From NCBI GenBank assembly GCA_013138735.1, contig WTCE01000063.1, positions 1 to 64,000 on the forward strand: a DNA stretch of 64,000 nucleotides, given 5' to 3'. Of the stretch, positions 45,161-53,800 are shown one piece after another; position 1 is the stretch's first letter; the number at the start of each line of letters is the position of its first letter. The stretch is from Crocinitomix sp. GTDB taxonomy: Bacteria; Bacteroidota; Bacteroidia; Flavobacteriales_D; Crocinitomicaceae. A model generated the notes under the pieces. It saw only the letters and a list, made by a program, of their open reading frames with translations, was not told the DNA's origin and searched no databases. Both the position numbers and the translations under genes were made by a program.

Positions 45161-45437
45161 GTTTTGATTAGAACTAGCGCCAGTAGGAATTTTCAGCGAT
45201 AAAAGCTGTACATTCGGTTATATAGCTTTTATGAATAATCCCTTTTAGTGATAACGGTTAGAAGTGAAAAAAAATCAACCTGTCAACCGCCGTTCGTAGT
45301 CTTCTAAACTAACTGTTGCTCTCCTCCTAATCTTTTAACACAACCTCAAATAACGTTTGATTGGTTTCCTTTCAAATACTTTTTAAAGTGCTTGGAACAG
45401 CAACATTCGCTAAAACATCTAGCGTTCAGCCCCAACT
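45161..45437. other. Intergenic stretch without gene
   Basis: No coding frame is supportable. A 9-bp perfect hairpin lies at 45199-45207/45234-45242 (ATAAAAGCT/AGCTTTTAT) with a 26-base loop and no T-run. Confidence 0.4.
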
Positions 45438-45797
45438 TTAATAAGTCTTATTCACATAGAAACTCCAATCATCCCAATAGATGCTTAATTCCTTTCCATT
45501 GTTGCGCATATAATTAATTAAATCATCTCCAGTATATAGCTTTAAAGGTTGCATATGCGTAAAACCATCTGGACATTTTTCTTTTTCATGTTGCGTATTA
45601 TTGGTAATGTCAAACAATACTTGCTTCGTTCCTCCTTCAGGTGTTACGGCCATGTAAAAACGACCGCTGGATTGACCCCCTTCTTTCAAATACAATTCAA
45701 TCTCCATCCATTCGCCAAAAGGAATAGGGAAAGTTGTGTTGGTTTGGTCCCAATTGTCATTCCACTTACATAGTTTGCAGTTCTTTTTAGAGTCTCC
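45438..45797 (-). pseudogene. C-terminal half of an IS-interrupted lipoprotein gene
   Basis: The frame continues the 47027-47647 fragment. With the IS and one target copy removed, VENIYFNVKG joins DSKKNCKLCKWNDNWDQ without frameshift. The half holds about 119 codons, ending WDDWSFYVNKTY. Repeated W/Y motifs (PFGEWMEIELYLKEGG, GRFYMAVTPEGG, THMQPLKLYTGDD, YWDDWSFY) suggest a concanavalin-like jelly-roll fold as in polysaccharide lyases or lectins; I do not assign a family. Alone it has no signal or start other than a chance TTG inside the IS end. Confidence 0.8.
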
Positions 45798-45823
45798 TAT
45801 AATACTCCCCAAAATTAGGACAG
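45798..45823 (+). repeat. Left terminal inverted repeat of the IS
   Basis: Starts TATAATACTCCCCAAAATTA and ends GGACAG; pairs with 47001-47026 at 20 of 26 positions. Confidence 0.8.
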
Positions 45824-45855
45824 TAATTTAAATCGTAAATTTAACACTGTCAATT

Positions 45856-46134
45856 ATGAAAAAATCAAGAAGAAAATTCACAGCTACTTTCAAAACGAAA
45901 GTGGTTTTGGAAGCGTTGAAAGAACGGCTAACCCTACAAGAGTTGGCTTCGAAGTTCGAACTACAACCTAATCAGATAACGCTTTGGAAGAAAGAGTTTA
46001 TGAATAATGCAAGTGCAGCATTTGAGACTAAAGCAAAAACAGATGATTCTGAAAAAGAGAAAGACCAGCTCTACGGCAAAATCGGAAGATTAGAGGTAGA
46101 GAATGATTTTTTAAGAAAAGTCTTGGGCAAATGA
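45856..46134 (+). CDS. IS3-family transposase OrfA (HTH protein)
   Basis: 92 residues from ATG 45856. The N-terminus is a helix-turn-helix of the InsE/IS3-orfA type (SRRKFTATFKTKVVLEALK, LTLQELASKFELQPNQITLW), which binds the IS ends. The C-terminus is a leucine-zipper-like coiled coil (KDQLYGKIGRLEVENDFLRK) used for dimerisation. The stop overlaps the OrfB start as ATGA (46131-46134). IS3 elements normally make an OrfAB fusion by -1 frameshifting. An A-rich stretch near 46110 (TTTTTTAAGAAAAG) could serve, but a start for OrfB is also available. Confidence 0.9.
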   Translation: MKKSRRKFTATFKTKVVLEALKERLTLQELASKFELQPNQITLWKKEFMNNASAAFETKAKTDDSEKEKDQLYGKIGRLEVENDFLRKVLGK

Positions 46135-46979
46135 GTACGACCGAAAAAAGACAAAAGGTTGTAAAATCTCATCCAGGACTGAGTCTTGAACGACAATGTG
46201 AATTATTAGAAATCCACCGCAGTGGGCTTTATTATAAGCCTAAAGGTGAAAGCGCATTGAATCTTGAATTAATGAAAAAAATTGATTTGCAATTGTTTGA
46301 TCATCCTCATTACGGTGTAGAACGTATGACTGACTATTTAAAATTAGACTTGGGTTATCATATCAACAAAAAACGAGTTAGGCGGTTGTATAAGTTAATG
46401 GGGATTCAGACCATCTACCCAAAGCCTAAAACTACAATTAGAGACAAAACGAGTTACATTTATCCTTATTTGCTCAGAGGATTGGAAATTGATCACCCCA
46501 ACCACGTTTGGCAAACCGACATAACCTACATTCCAATGTTTAGAGGTTTTATGTACATGGCCGCTATTATTGATGTTTACAGCCGTAAAATTCTCAACTG
46601 GAGTATCTCTAACTCAATGAGTAAAGAATGGTGCGTAGAACTCTTGAACGACACTGTTAAACAATTCGGTGCGCCAGAGATACACAACTCAGATCAAGGA
46701 TCTCAATATACAAGTGACCTTTACATTGACACCTTGAAAAACCATAAGATTAAAATCTCAATGGACGGAAGAGGAAGAGCTTTGGATAACATTTATATTG
46801 AACGGTTTTGGAGAACTTTAAAGCAGGAAAAAATATACCTAAACCCAGCAAATGGAGGATTAGAATTATATCAAAACGTAAGAGAATATATTGAATTTTA
46901 TAATAAAAAACGACGCCATACTTCAATCGGAAAAATTCCGCCTGATGAGTTATTTTATCAAAAAGCTATGGCTTCTTAA
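46131..46979 (+). CDS. IS3-family transposase OrfB (DDE integrase core)
   Basis: 282 residues from ATG 46131, overlapping OrfA by four bases. The N-terminal HTH_21-like part contains HPGLSLERQCELLEIHRSGL and YGVERMTDYL. The rve integrase core carries the DDE triad: first Asp in VWQTDITYIPM, second Asp in IHNSDQGSQYTS, Glu in IDNIYIERFWRTLKQE (the Glu of YIERFWR; the sequence begins LDN). The ending EFYNKKRRHTSIGKIPPDE is typical. Full length with no internal stop. Belongs to the IS150/IS3 group by pattern; exact subgroup not determined. Confidence 0.93.
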   Translation: MSTTEKRQKVVKSHPGLSLERQCELLEIHRSGLYYKPKGESALNLELMKKIDLQLFDHPHYGVERMTDYLKLDLGYHINKKRVRRLYKLMGIQTIYPKPKTTIRDKTSYIYPYLLRGLEIDHPNHVWQTDITYIPMFRGFMYMAAIIDVYSRKILNWSISNSMSKEWCVELLNDTVKQFGAPEIHNSDQGSQYTSDLYIDTLKNHKIKISMDGRGRALDNIYIERFWRTLKQEKIYLNPANGGLELYQNVREYIEFYNKKRRHTSIGKIPPDELFYQKAMAS

Positions 46980-47000
46980 AATAGAAGAACTATATTAATC

Positions 47001-47026
47001 CTGTCCTATGGATGGGGAGTACTTTA
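47001..47026 (-). repeat. Right terminal inverted repeat of the IS
   Basis: Read on the minus strand: TAAAGTACTCCCCATCCATA then GGACAG. The adjoining TCC at 47027-47029 duplicates 45795-45797. Confidence 0.8.
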
Positions 47027-47647
47027 TCCTTTAACATTGAAATAGATGTTTTCTACAGGCCCGCTTTCTGACTTATTTAAATTGACCGTAATTCTAAATG
47101 GAAATTTTTCTTTTGTCCAGTCTGCATTATTCCAAAACTCGAATATTGAAAACCAATAAAATGGTTCCTCCCATTCTTTTAACTGTGCCAAATCAGGATG
47201 CAATTTCAAACGAACGGTTTGATAAATTTCTCGAATACATTGATTATTATTTACATTGAGCTGAACACGGCCTTTCTCATGATTGCCCTCTTTAATATGC
47301 GGTTCAATAATGTTAAATTTAATGACAGAATTGCCTGCATCTTCGAGGTCGGCAACAATAAGCGCGCTTCTTTGTGCATTACTGCCTTCTTCGTAACTGA
47401 TCTCAGCACTACCAATTTTAGAATTGTTTTGAAATTCCTCCCAACTATTAACTTCATCAAAATCAGGATCCGTACCAGATAAAAAAGCATTAGAATATTC
47501 GCCATCAACTATGCTTGTTCCATTAAATCCAGTTTGAAACAATAATTCTTCGTTATCCGTGCATTCGACACCGCAATTGGTGCTTTCTTTCTTACAAGAA
47601 AGAAAACTGCTATAAATAAATAGGTAAAAAACAATTCTTCTCATCAT
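47027..47647 (-). pseudogene. N-terminal half of an IS-interrupted lipoprotein gene
   Basis: 207 codons from ATG 47647. Lipoprotein signal with lipobox SSFLSC; Cys18 would be lipidated. A cysteine-rich start (NCGVECTDNEE) leads into LLFQTGFNG and a beta-rich region (GRVQLNVNNNQCIREIYQTV, VRLKLHPDL, WFSIFEFWNNADWTK). The frame now ends at a stop created at the IS end (KG followed by TAA). It continues in phase in the 45438-45797 fragment, giving an ancestral 325-residue surface or periplasmic lipoprotein. The fold resembles concanavalin-like carbohydrate-active proteins, but this is inference. A truncated lipoprotein could still be made. Confidence 0.8.
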
Positions 47648-47977
47648 ACTAAAAATGTTTATGAAATACTACTTCAAGAATTGCGATTCGCACGCTCTGG
47701 TTCTCAGAAATGGAAATCACGCCAAATACATTAACTATTAATGGCAAGTTGTTGTTTTAGTATCAGTGGTACCGCTATTTTCGTGTGCTATCATTTGGTC
47801 GTAAGTACCTTTATACGTGTGTTAAGTTGTGTGTAGTGTTTGGTCAGCACCTATCCCAGTATTTGTAACTACTACGCAATTATAGGTTGTACGTTTAGCG
47901 CATGACACAAAAACCAGTGCGCGTATTGAAAGGAAGAGAAATTTTCTCATGACCGTCATCTATCTATTCAAATTTTA
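47648..47977. other. Intergenic stretch, no gene; fragment of the dispersed repeat
   Basis: No supportable frame. TAGTGTTTGGTC at 47834-47845 matches the start of the dispersed repeat found at 26027 and 35725. Promoter of the interrupted lipoprotein should lie near its right-hand side of 47648. Confidence 0.35.
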
Positions 47978-48490
47978 TTAAAACCTTTTATCCAAAACCA
48001 TTTCAAAAGCGTATTTATTGATCCAATTCTGAAGAACAGCTTCATCTACTACTCTATTTATGCGCTCAGTCATTTGTGATTCGAGTCCATTTTGGTCAAT
48101 ATATGTTATGGCATCATTAAATGACTTAAGCATACTTTTGTAAAATGCCTCTGCATTAATCGTGTGACGGGCATTATACGTTTGCGCAATTTCAATGTTA
48201 TAAAGCATTAAATCTGCAACCTTCATAGGTTCTACTCCTAATTTAATGAAATTTTTGATAAAATTTTGAGCTACTGAGCGTCTTTTTTTTGCGCGGCGTT
48301 TACCTGGAGGAAAGTATTCTTTCGAAACTTTGAATTTGGCTTCATCTAACAACTTATCTTCTTTCGGGTTGAACACGAAGTTGTAAAACTCTTTTACTTC
48401 CTTTAATCGATCGTATAGTTCGGTTATTTGCTCCTCCAATTCAGCTTTACTTAAATCGGTTAAATATTTTTTTAATGCGCGTTTGCTCAT
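47978..48490 (-). CDS. DUF6155-like protein
   Basis: 170 residues from ATG 48490. The N-terminus MSKRALKKYLTDLSKAELEE and the motifs EFYNFVFNPKEDKLLDEAKF, KVSKEYFP, and VADLMLYNIEIAQTYNARHT match the pattern I recall for DUF6155, a short helical family found mainly in Bacteroidota. A basic patch (PPGKRRAKKRRSVAQ) at about 82-96 suggests nucleic-acid binding, but this is inference. No signal peptide. Function unknown. Transcribed alone between repeat-rich intergenic regions. Confidence 0.65.
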   Translation of the reverse strand: MSKRALKKYLTDLSKAELEEQITELYDRLKEVKEFYNFVFNPKEDKLLDEAKFKVSKEYFPPGKRRAKKRRSVAQNFIKNFIKLGVEPMKVADLMLYNIEIAQTYNARHTINAEAFYKSMLKSFNDAITYIDQNGLESQMTERINRVVDEAVLQNWINKYAFEMVLDKRF

Positions 48491-48681
48491 GCCTTAAAGA
48501 TAATTGATAGTTTTTGATCTTGGTAATTGCTTGGTCGGAATTACGGATTAATTATAAAAATTATGTAATTCAAATTAATTATAGCAAAAACAAAGAAAAC
48601 TCAGTTACGAAAAAACTTCTAAAATCAATGTACTTTCAGAAATATCTATGCTATTACATTTTAAACAAGGAATTAACTTCT
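48491..48681. other. AT-rich intergenic stretch
   Basis: No gene. ATTAATTATA occurs twice about 25 bases apart (around 48548 and 48574); otherwise nothing distinctive. Confidence 0.3.
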
Positions 48682-48925
48682 TTTCTTTTGTCATTACCAC
48701 AAAAGAAACAAAAGGGCTAGTTGCCGACAGTTAAATCCTGCAGGCTCGAATTTTTTGATGGCTTCCTTGCTCTAACGTTTGGTCTTCAAAAGCTTTGCTT
48801 TTTCTTCTCCTGAAATCGTGAAAAGATCGGTGATTCCCCTGCGTTGCTACGGGGGCTTCCGCTATTTTTAGCACGATTCAGTTCGTTGCTATTCATCAAA
48901 AACTAATAGCCAATCAAAAATTTTG
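48682..48925. repeat. Intergenic repeat-like element with a 10-bp hairpin
   Basis: TTTCTTTTGT (48682-48691) and ACAAAAGAAA (48699-48708) form a perfect hairpin. A GC-richer stretch follows (CTGCAGGCTCG, GCGTTGCTACGGGGGC) without any coding frame. The composition differs from the surroundings. I recall similar 'CTTTTGT...ACAAAAGAA' leaders in repeats scattered through Flavobacteriia genomes, often mis-called as genes; no second copy is in this window. Confidence 0.35.
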
Positions 48926-49100
48926 CATCTAGTGGAAATAAGATTGATTTAAAATCAACTGTAAAACAGAATGATACTAAGATCACAAATTTAATCTTGA
49001 GCGGGAAATGCATCAAAATAGTAATTCAATATTTTCAAGTCAAATTTGACCAAACAACAGTCAAGGATTTCTTTTTTGATTAAAAATAGGAAACAAAAAA

Positions 49101-49132
49101 AAGGGTTCTTGCACATAAGTATAAGAACCCTT
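49101..49132 (-). terminator. Strong intrinsic terminator, minus strand
   Basis: AAGGGTTCTT (49101-49110) pairs perfectly with AAGAACCCTT (49123-49132) around a 12-base loop. On the minus strand eight Ts follow immediately. It lies 250 bases after the stop of the lipoprotein gene at 49382, leaving an unexplained transcribed stretch (49133-49381) that has no convincing gene. Confidence 0.85.
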
Positions 49133-49381
49133 CTAAAAACCGTATAAATAAATGTTATCCAAAGCATAGGATATACATTCCTTTTCATAGTTAACGCATA
49201 AGTAACCAAAAAGTTATGCTTTTTGGGGAAGAAATTTTGCTTTTTAACTTTAATTAAGAAATAAGAATGTGTCAAAGAGTTGATTATCAATGCAAAGACA
49301 GAATTAATTATTTCTCAAAAAAATCATGCTATGATCTGTTTTTTAGAGCGAAATCGTTGTTTTTTAATGTTTTAGTAGATT

Positions 49382-50305
49382 TTACTTTCTAAAAATTGTT
49401 ACAGTAACCCAGTTTGAATAATAGGTGTTTTCTAGGCCTCTTACATTTTTAGAAGGACGAAGCCCTACTCTAACTTTATATGTTCCGGGATATGCAAAAT
49501 GATGCAAATGAAAAATATCCATTCGTTTATTTAATTCAGAACCAGCCTTTAAAGTATGGTTCGGGCTTGAACTTGTGCTTGAATAAGTATTGGCTTTAAA
49601 AAAGTGAAATTTGTTTTCATCACTATCAACTGCTTCCAAAAATAAGCTAGTCATACTGCCCACTTCATGTCCAAAATCTAACAAACCACCCTTAATTATC
49701 AACTCAGGAAATGAAATGTTTTTGACTATTAAGTTCGCCATAACTGGCGTCATGCCTCCTGTTTTCTTGCCAGATTTCATAAATGATATTGAATCTTCTA
49801 ATACTATTTCAACTGAGATTCGTTCATCATTATTCCCTTTTAAATCATTAGTGAATTCGCGTTTACAATATTTGGTCAAATAATTTTGCGCATCACCTAC
49901 CTTTTTCCAATCCTCACATGCCGAACAGATATCACCAATATTTAAAAAATCTAAGGCTCTATCTTGGTACCTGCATCTAAGGCCCCAATCATCTTTTGAA
50001 AATTCAATTGCGGCTGAATGATCCTCAAAGCCACCATCAATGTCAATTTCAGACATGATTTTCAATCGCGCTCGAGCATGCAAAATGATCGGATTCTCAG
50101 GCTCCAATTCATTGGCTTGATTGTATAAATCTAAAGCACCTGCCCACTCAAAAACACCCTTATTTCCTTCGATCTGTGCTCGTGCAAATAATTCATCCGC
50201 TTTTTGATTAACAATTGTTTCAGGTTGTGTTGAACTTGATTCCGAACTTGTTTGGGAGCAACTTATCAATATTCCTAAAATAAAAAGCGCTATTAAATGC
50301 TTCAT
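49382..50305 (-). CDS. TPR-containing lipoprotein
   Basis: 307 residues from ATG 50305. Lipoprotein signal with lipobox ILISCSQ; Cys16 would be lipidated. A Ser/Thr/Gln linker follows. Residues 40-150 hold TPR-like units (ALDLYNQANELEPENPIILH, then GFEDHSAAIEFSKDDWGLRC and LGDICSACEDWKKVGDAQNY). The C-terminal 150 residues form a beta domain (SVEIVLEDSISFMKSGKKTG; FAYPGTYKVRVGLRPS; YYSNWVTVTIF) like an Ig-type fold. Third gene of the operon with the WD40-caspase and thioesterase genes, 16 bases after the latter. Probably envelope-anchored. Confidence 0.7.
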   Translation of the reverse strand: MKHLIALFILGILISCSQTSSESSSTQPETIVNQKADELFARAQIEGNKGVFEWAGALDLYNQANELEPENPIILHARARLKIMSEIDIDGGFEDHSAAIEFSKDDWGLRCRYQDRALDFLNIGDICSACEDWKKVGDAQNYLTKYCKREFTNDLKGNNDERISVEIVLEDSISFMKSGKKTGGMTPVMANLIVKNISFPELIIKGGLLDFGHEVGSMTSLFLEAVDSDENKFHFFKANTYSSTSSSPNHTLKAGSELNKRMDIFHLHHFAYPGTYKVRVGLRPSKNVRGLENTYYSNWVTVTIFRK

Positions 50306-50321
50306 TGATTCTTTCTGTTAG

Positions 50322-50876
50322 TTAATCCTCTACAATCTCAACAATACACCTATTGCCTTCCAAATCAGCAGCCAATTGCTCATCCGTCATATCTTTAAAT
50401 TCGCGGTGAAGCATATCCATAATATCTCTTCGTTTTTCTTTTAGCTTCTTTGCATCATGAAAACGTCGCACATCTAAATGTGTTTCTAGAATTAATTCAG
50501 GAACAGTCATCAAAGTACCGTCCTCATTTTTGGCAACCATTGTGAAATAGCAAGAATTAGTATGCTTGGTCTCCCCTGTTTTTGGTTTTAAAGATTCTAC
50601 TCTAATCCCTATAATCATTGATGAATTACCTACATAATTAATTGAGGCAGATAATGAAACCAATTCTCCAACCTCTACAGGTTCGCGAAATTCAACTCCA
50701 TCCACCGAAACCGTAACACAATACGCACCTGAGTGCTTTGCAGCACATACGTAGGCCACTTTATCCATCAAAGAGAGCAGTGTTCCCCCATGCACTTTGC
50801 CTGAAAAATTAGCGAATGAAGGAATCATTAATTCCGTAATGACCGTTCTTGAAGCATCTACTGTTTTTGCACTCAT
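50322..50876 (-). CDS. Hotdog-fold acyl-CoA thioesterase
   Basis: 184 residues from ATG 50876. The hotdog signature is clear: MIPSFANFSGKVHGGTLLSL (about 18-37) with N.xG.xHGG, then MDKVAYVCAAKHSG on the central helix with catalytic Asp. The strands read VTVSVDGVEFREPVEVGELV and SMIIGIRVESLKP. This matches the YciA/BFIT-like acyl-CoA thioesterases, which hydrolyse acyl-CoA to free acid and CoA. The C-terminal 40 residues (FHDAKKLKEKRRDIMDMLH) extend beyond the fold. Cytoplasmic. The gene sits between an exported caspase and a lipoprotein, nine bases after the former, so it is co-transcribed with envelope proteins. Confidence 0.88.
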   Translation of the reverse strand: MSAKTVDASRTVITELMIPSFANFSGKVHGGTLLSLMDKVAYVCAAKHSGAYCVTVSVDGVEFREPVEVGELVSLSASINYVGNSSMIIGIRVESLKPKTGETKHTNSCYFTMVAKNEDGTLMTVPELILETHLDVRRFHDAKKLKEKRRDIMDMLHREFKDMTDEQLAADLEGNRCIVEIVED

Positions 50877-50885
50877 ATTATGGTG

Positions 50886-53800
50886 TTATTTAAGTATTAC
50901 AATTGGAAAATCTCTACCAAAACTATAGCCAGTGGGATATTGCGGACTTCCATGATATTCGGCAGAAAGTTCTGGTACGCGCTCTTCTACATAAGATTTG
51001 AGTTCACTTACCGTAATTTTTTGATCTCCATCCAATTTAACTGCGCCTTCCAAAACTTCGAGCAATGCATAGGTAAATAAACCATGATTTAGTTTACCAA
51101 CTTCATTTGCATATTCAGCATCTTGTGCGGCGGTTAGAAAAAACGTACCCGTGTTCCGAGCTAACTGTGCCAGTGCTTTTTCTCGCTCACTGCCTCTAAC
51201 AGCAAATGTTTCTATTGCACCACCCGAATGGCAAGCATCTAATACGAATAATTGTTTTTCAGCAGCAATGTTTTTTGATATTTCCATCAACTCGCCTGCA
51301 GAAATGGCCTTTTCACGAATGACTGCCGAAGCATCATACAAGTTCGTAACATCATGTGTCACGATAAAAAATTCAGACTGATCTGGTGCAATTTCCGCAC
51401 TCATAACCCCATGCCCTGCGTAATAAAACAGAAAAACATCTTCGCTCCCAATTTCGCTTTTAATTTCGGTAATTGTAGCCATTATATTCGCCTTGGTGGC
51501 ATTGGAATTCAGTATGCTGTATGTTTTAACGGAATTAAAAAGCGAATCTCCCCCATCTTTTAAGCTCTTAACAAAAGCCTTAGAATCATTCACAGCATAA
51601 TCTAAATTATAAGCGGGGTTTTTATAATTATTAATCCCTATTGATAGGATGTACAAGTCCGTTTTAGCCAATTCTCCGTCATATTCAACTACAACTGTAG
51701 TTGGTTGAGATTCGGTACGCTCACTATTCACAACAATGCTAGTGAGTTCGTTAATCCCATTCGATAATGGTATTTCAAATAAATGCTTAGCTTCTCCTCC
51801 GCCCCGAAACGAAATATTTTCTTCTAGGCTTTCTTGTACAATCAATTTCCCATTATTGTAAATCCGGATTTCATCTAAAGGCGTATCATGTTTACCAATT
51901 GAAATTTCTAAGGGAACAGTAGCATTATTTGCTTTAAAGATTGAATCATTATCAATTACCACACTTCGTTTTCCGCCACTGCCAATCGCAACGATTAACT
52001 CGGGTAGATTGCTCATTTGAGATTCGAGTAATTCACTTCTATCATTCAAGCCTGCGTCCTTATTATGGATGCGTTCAATTAAACCAGGTGTATAATACTT
52101 TTCAAACAAACTATTTACGTTAACCACTTGATTTCCTTTCACATAATTAACCCAACCTAAAGCGTTAGATGACCCGTCGAAATAGCCAGAAGGATTGGTT
52201 GTTAACCATTCATCTTTACTCATTTGGATGCGTGAATAAACTTCTTTAAATGTATTTAAATCCCACATTTTCATTAACCCATCAACACTCATTGAAATCA
52301 AATATTGACCGTCAGAAGTAATATCAATGCTTGTAACAGAGGTCGAATGTCCAATTAATCTTGACACCACTTTATTGCTAATTGGATCCCATAATATGAT
52401 TTGATTGTCAGCCCCACCAGAAGCAATAAATCGGTTTTTAGGATCGTATTTTATAGCATAGACACTCCCTTGGTGTAAATCCATTTTACCAATTAACATC
52501 CCCGTCAAAAGGTCCCAAACTTTAACATGCCCATCCCAGGAACTCGTTGCCATATTCTCACCACCTGTACTAAAATCAAAGCCACTAGGAATAGAGGTAT
52601 GCCCAACTAAGGTTCTGAATGGGGCGGCAGCATCACGCTCCCAAAATTGAAAACTGTGATCGAGATCCCCCGTAACGATATAAAGTTCATTAGGAGTAAA
52701 ACCTACGCAATAAGGAGAATTATTCTCCATAAGCATATACTCCGATTTCCCTGTCTCAACTTGCCAAACACGAATAGATCCATCCCAAGCACCGCTCACA
52801 ATAAACTGACCATCTGCACTAAATTTGAGATCAAATACGGCTTCTTGGTGTCCGCGCAATGTTTTGACTTCTAGACCTGTTTCAAGCGACCATATTTTTA
52901 TAACACGATCTCCACCAGCCGTTGCCACATATTTACCGTCAGCACTAAAATCAAATGCAATTACTGAGCGCGAATGCCCTTGAAAATGTTTAACTACTCG
53001 TCCGTTTTCTAAATTAATGAGGAAAGCAGATGTATCAACACCAGCAATCATTACATGTTTATTATCTGGACTTAGTAGGACTTTTCTTTTATGCTGAATA
53101 TAGCTAAGGATAGCTTGTTGCATCCAATTGCTTTTGCTCAAATTGAGACCATTGTTGCTTTCATTATTTAAATAGCCAGAAATAGTTTTGCTATACCTGC
53201 CTTTTTGTAAATCCCACAACTCAATTCCACCATTGTCATTTGGCATTGCTATATAACGCTCGTTATCTGAAAAATTAATATCCAAATAATCAATTTTATC
53301 ATTTGTTAGATGTGCCTTTTCGGCGCCTGTTTTCACATCATACACATAAACGTTATCATCCAAAGCAATTAGCGCATAGGTTCCATTAGGACTGAATTTT
53401 AATAAATCCGGGCGCTTATCTATCTCCAAAAACGTTTTTATCTTTTTGCCTGATTTCACATCCCAAAGAATTGCTGGAACACTATTAGACATTGTCAATA
53501 AGTATTTGCTGTTTGGACTAAAAGCATGTTTGGTATTACAACCATCACATGACCCTTCACCCTCTCTAAATGTATTGATCAACTCCCCCGTTTCACTGCT
53601 GAAAACTGAAGCAAAGAGTTTTCTTGAACTAATAGCAATATATTCACCATTAGGACTAAACGACATGGAATAAGGCTTGTCAAAAGGAATCGAAAACAAG
53701 GTGTCTTCTGCAGTTAGAGAAACGGCTATTGCGCCTGCGTAGCCATCAACCGAAAGTCCTATTTCTTCATAAGGATGAATTATTGCGTGCTCGTTATGTG

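Larger units (their letters stand above)
45798..47026 (+). mobile_element. IS3-family insertion sequence, 1229 bp
   Basis: Two overlapping transposase frames (orfA, orfB) lie between imperfect terminal inverted repeats: left 45798-45823, right 47001-47026, matching in 20 of 26 bases and sharing TACTCCCCA and TAGGACAG. A 3-bp target duplication TCC flanks it (45795-45797 and 47027-47029). Boundaries were set by requiring that removal of the element plus one target copy restores the interrupted lipoprotein frame exactly: 978 bases, 326 codons. The ends are TA...TA rather than the TG...CA usual for the IS3 family. Both frames look intact, so it may be active. Confidence 0.9.

Noticed and set aside
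46100-46134. Programmed -1 frameshift producing an OrfAB fusion in the IS
   Set aside because: The A/T-rich stretch is suggestive, but no canonical A6G-type slippery heptamer with a clear stimulatory hairpin was found; the ATGA overlap offers a simpler coupling.
48991-49290. A 99-codon minus-strand frame in the 48.5-49.4 kb gap
   Set aside because: It runs straight through the strong terminator hairpin at 49101-49132, has low-complexity composition and no recognisable domain.
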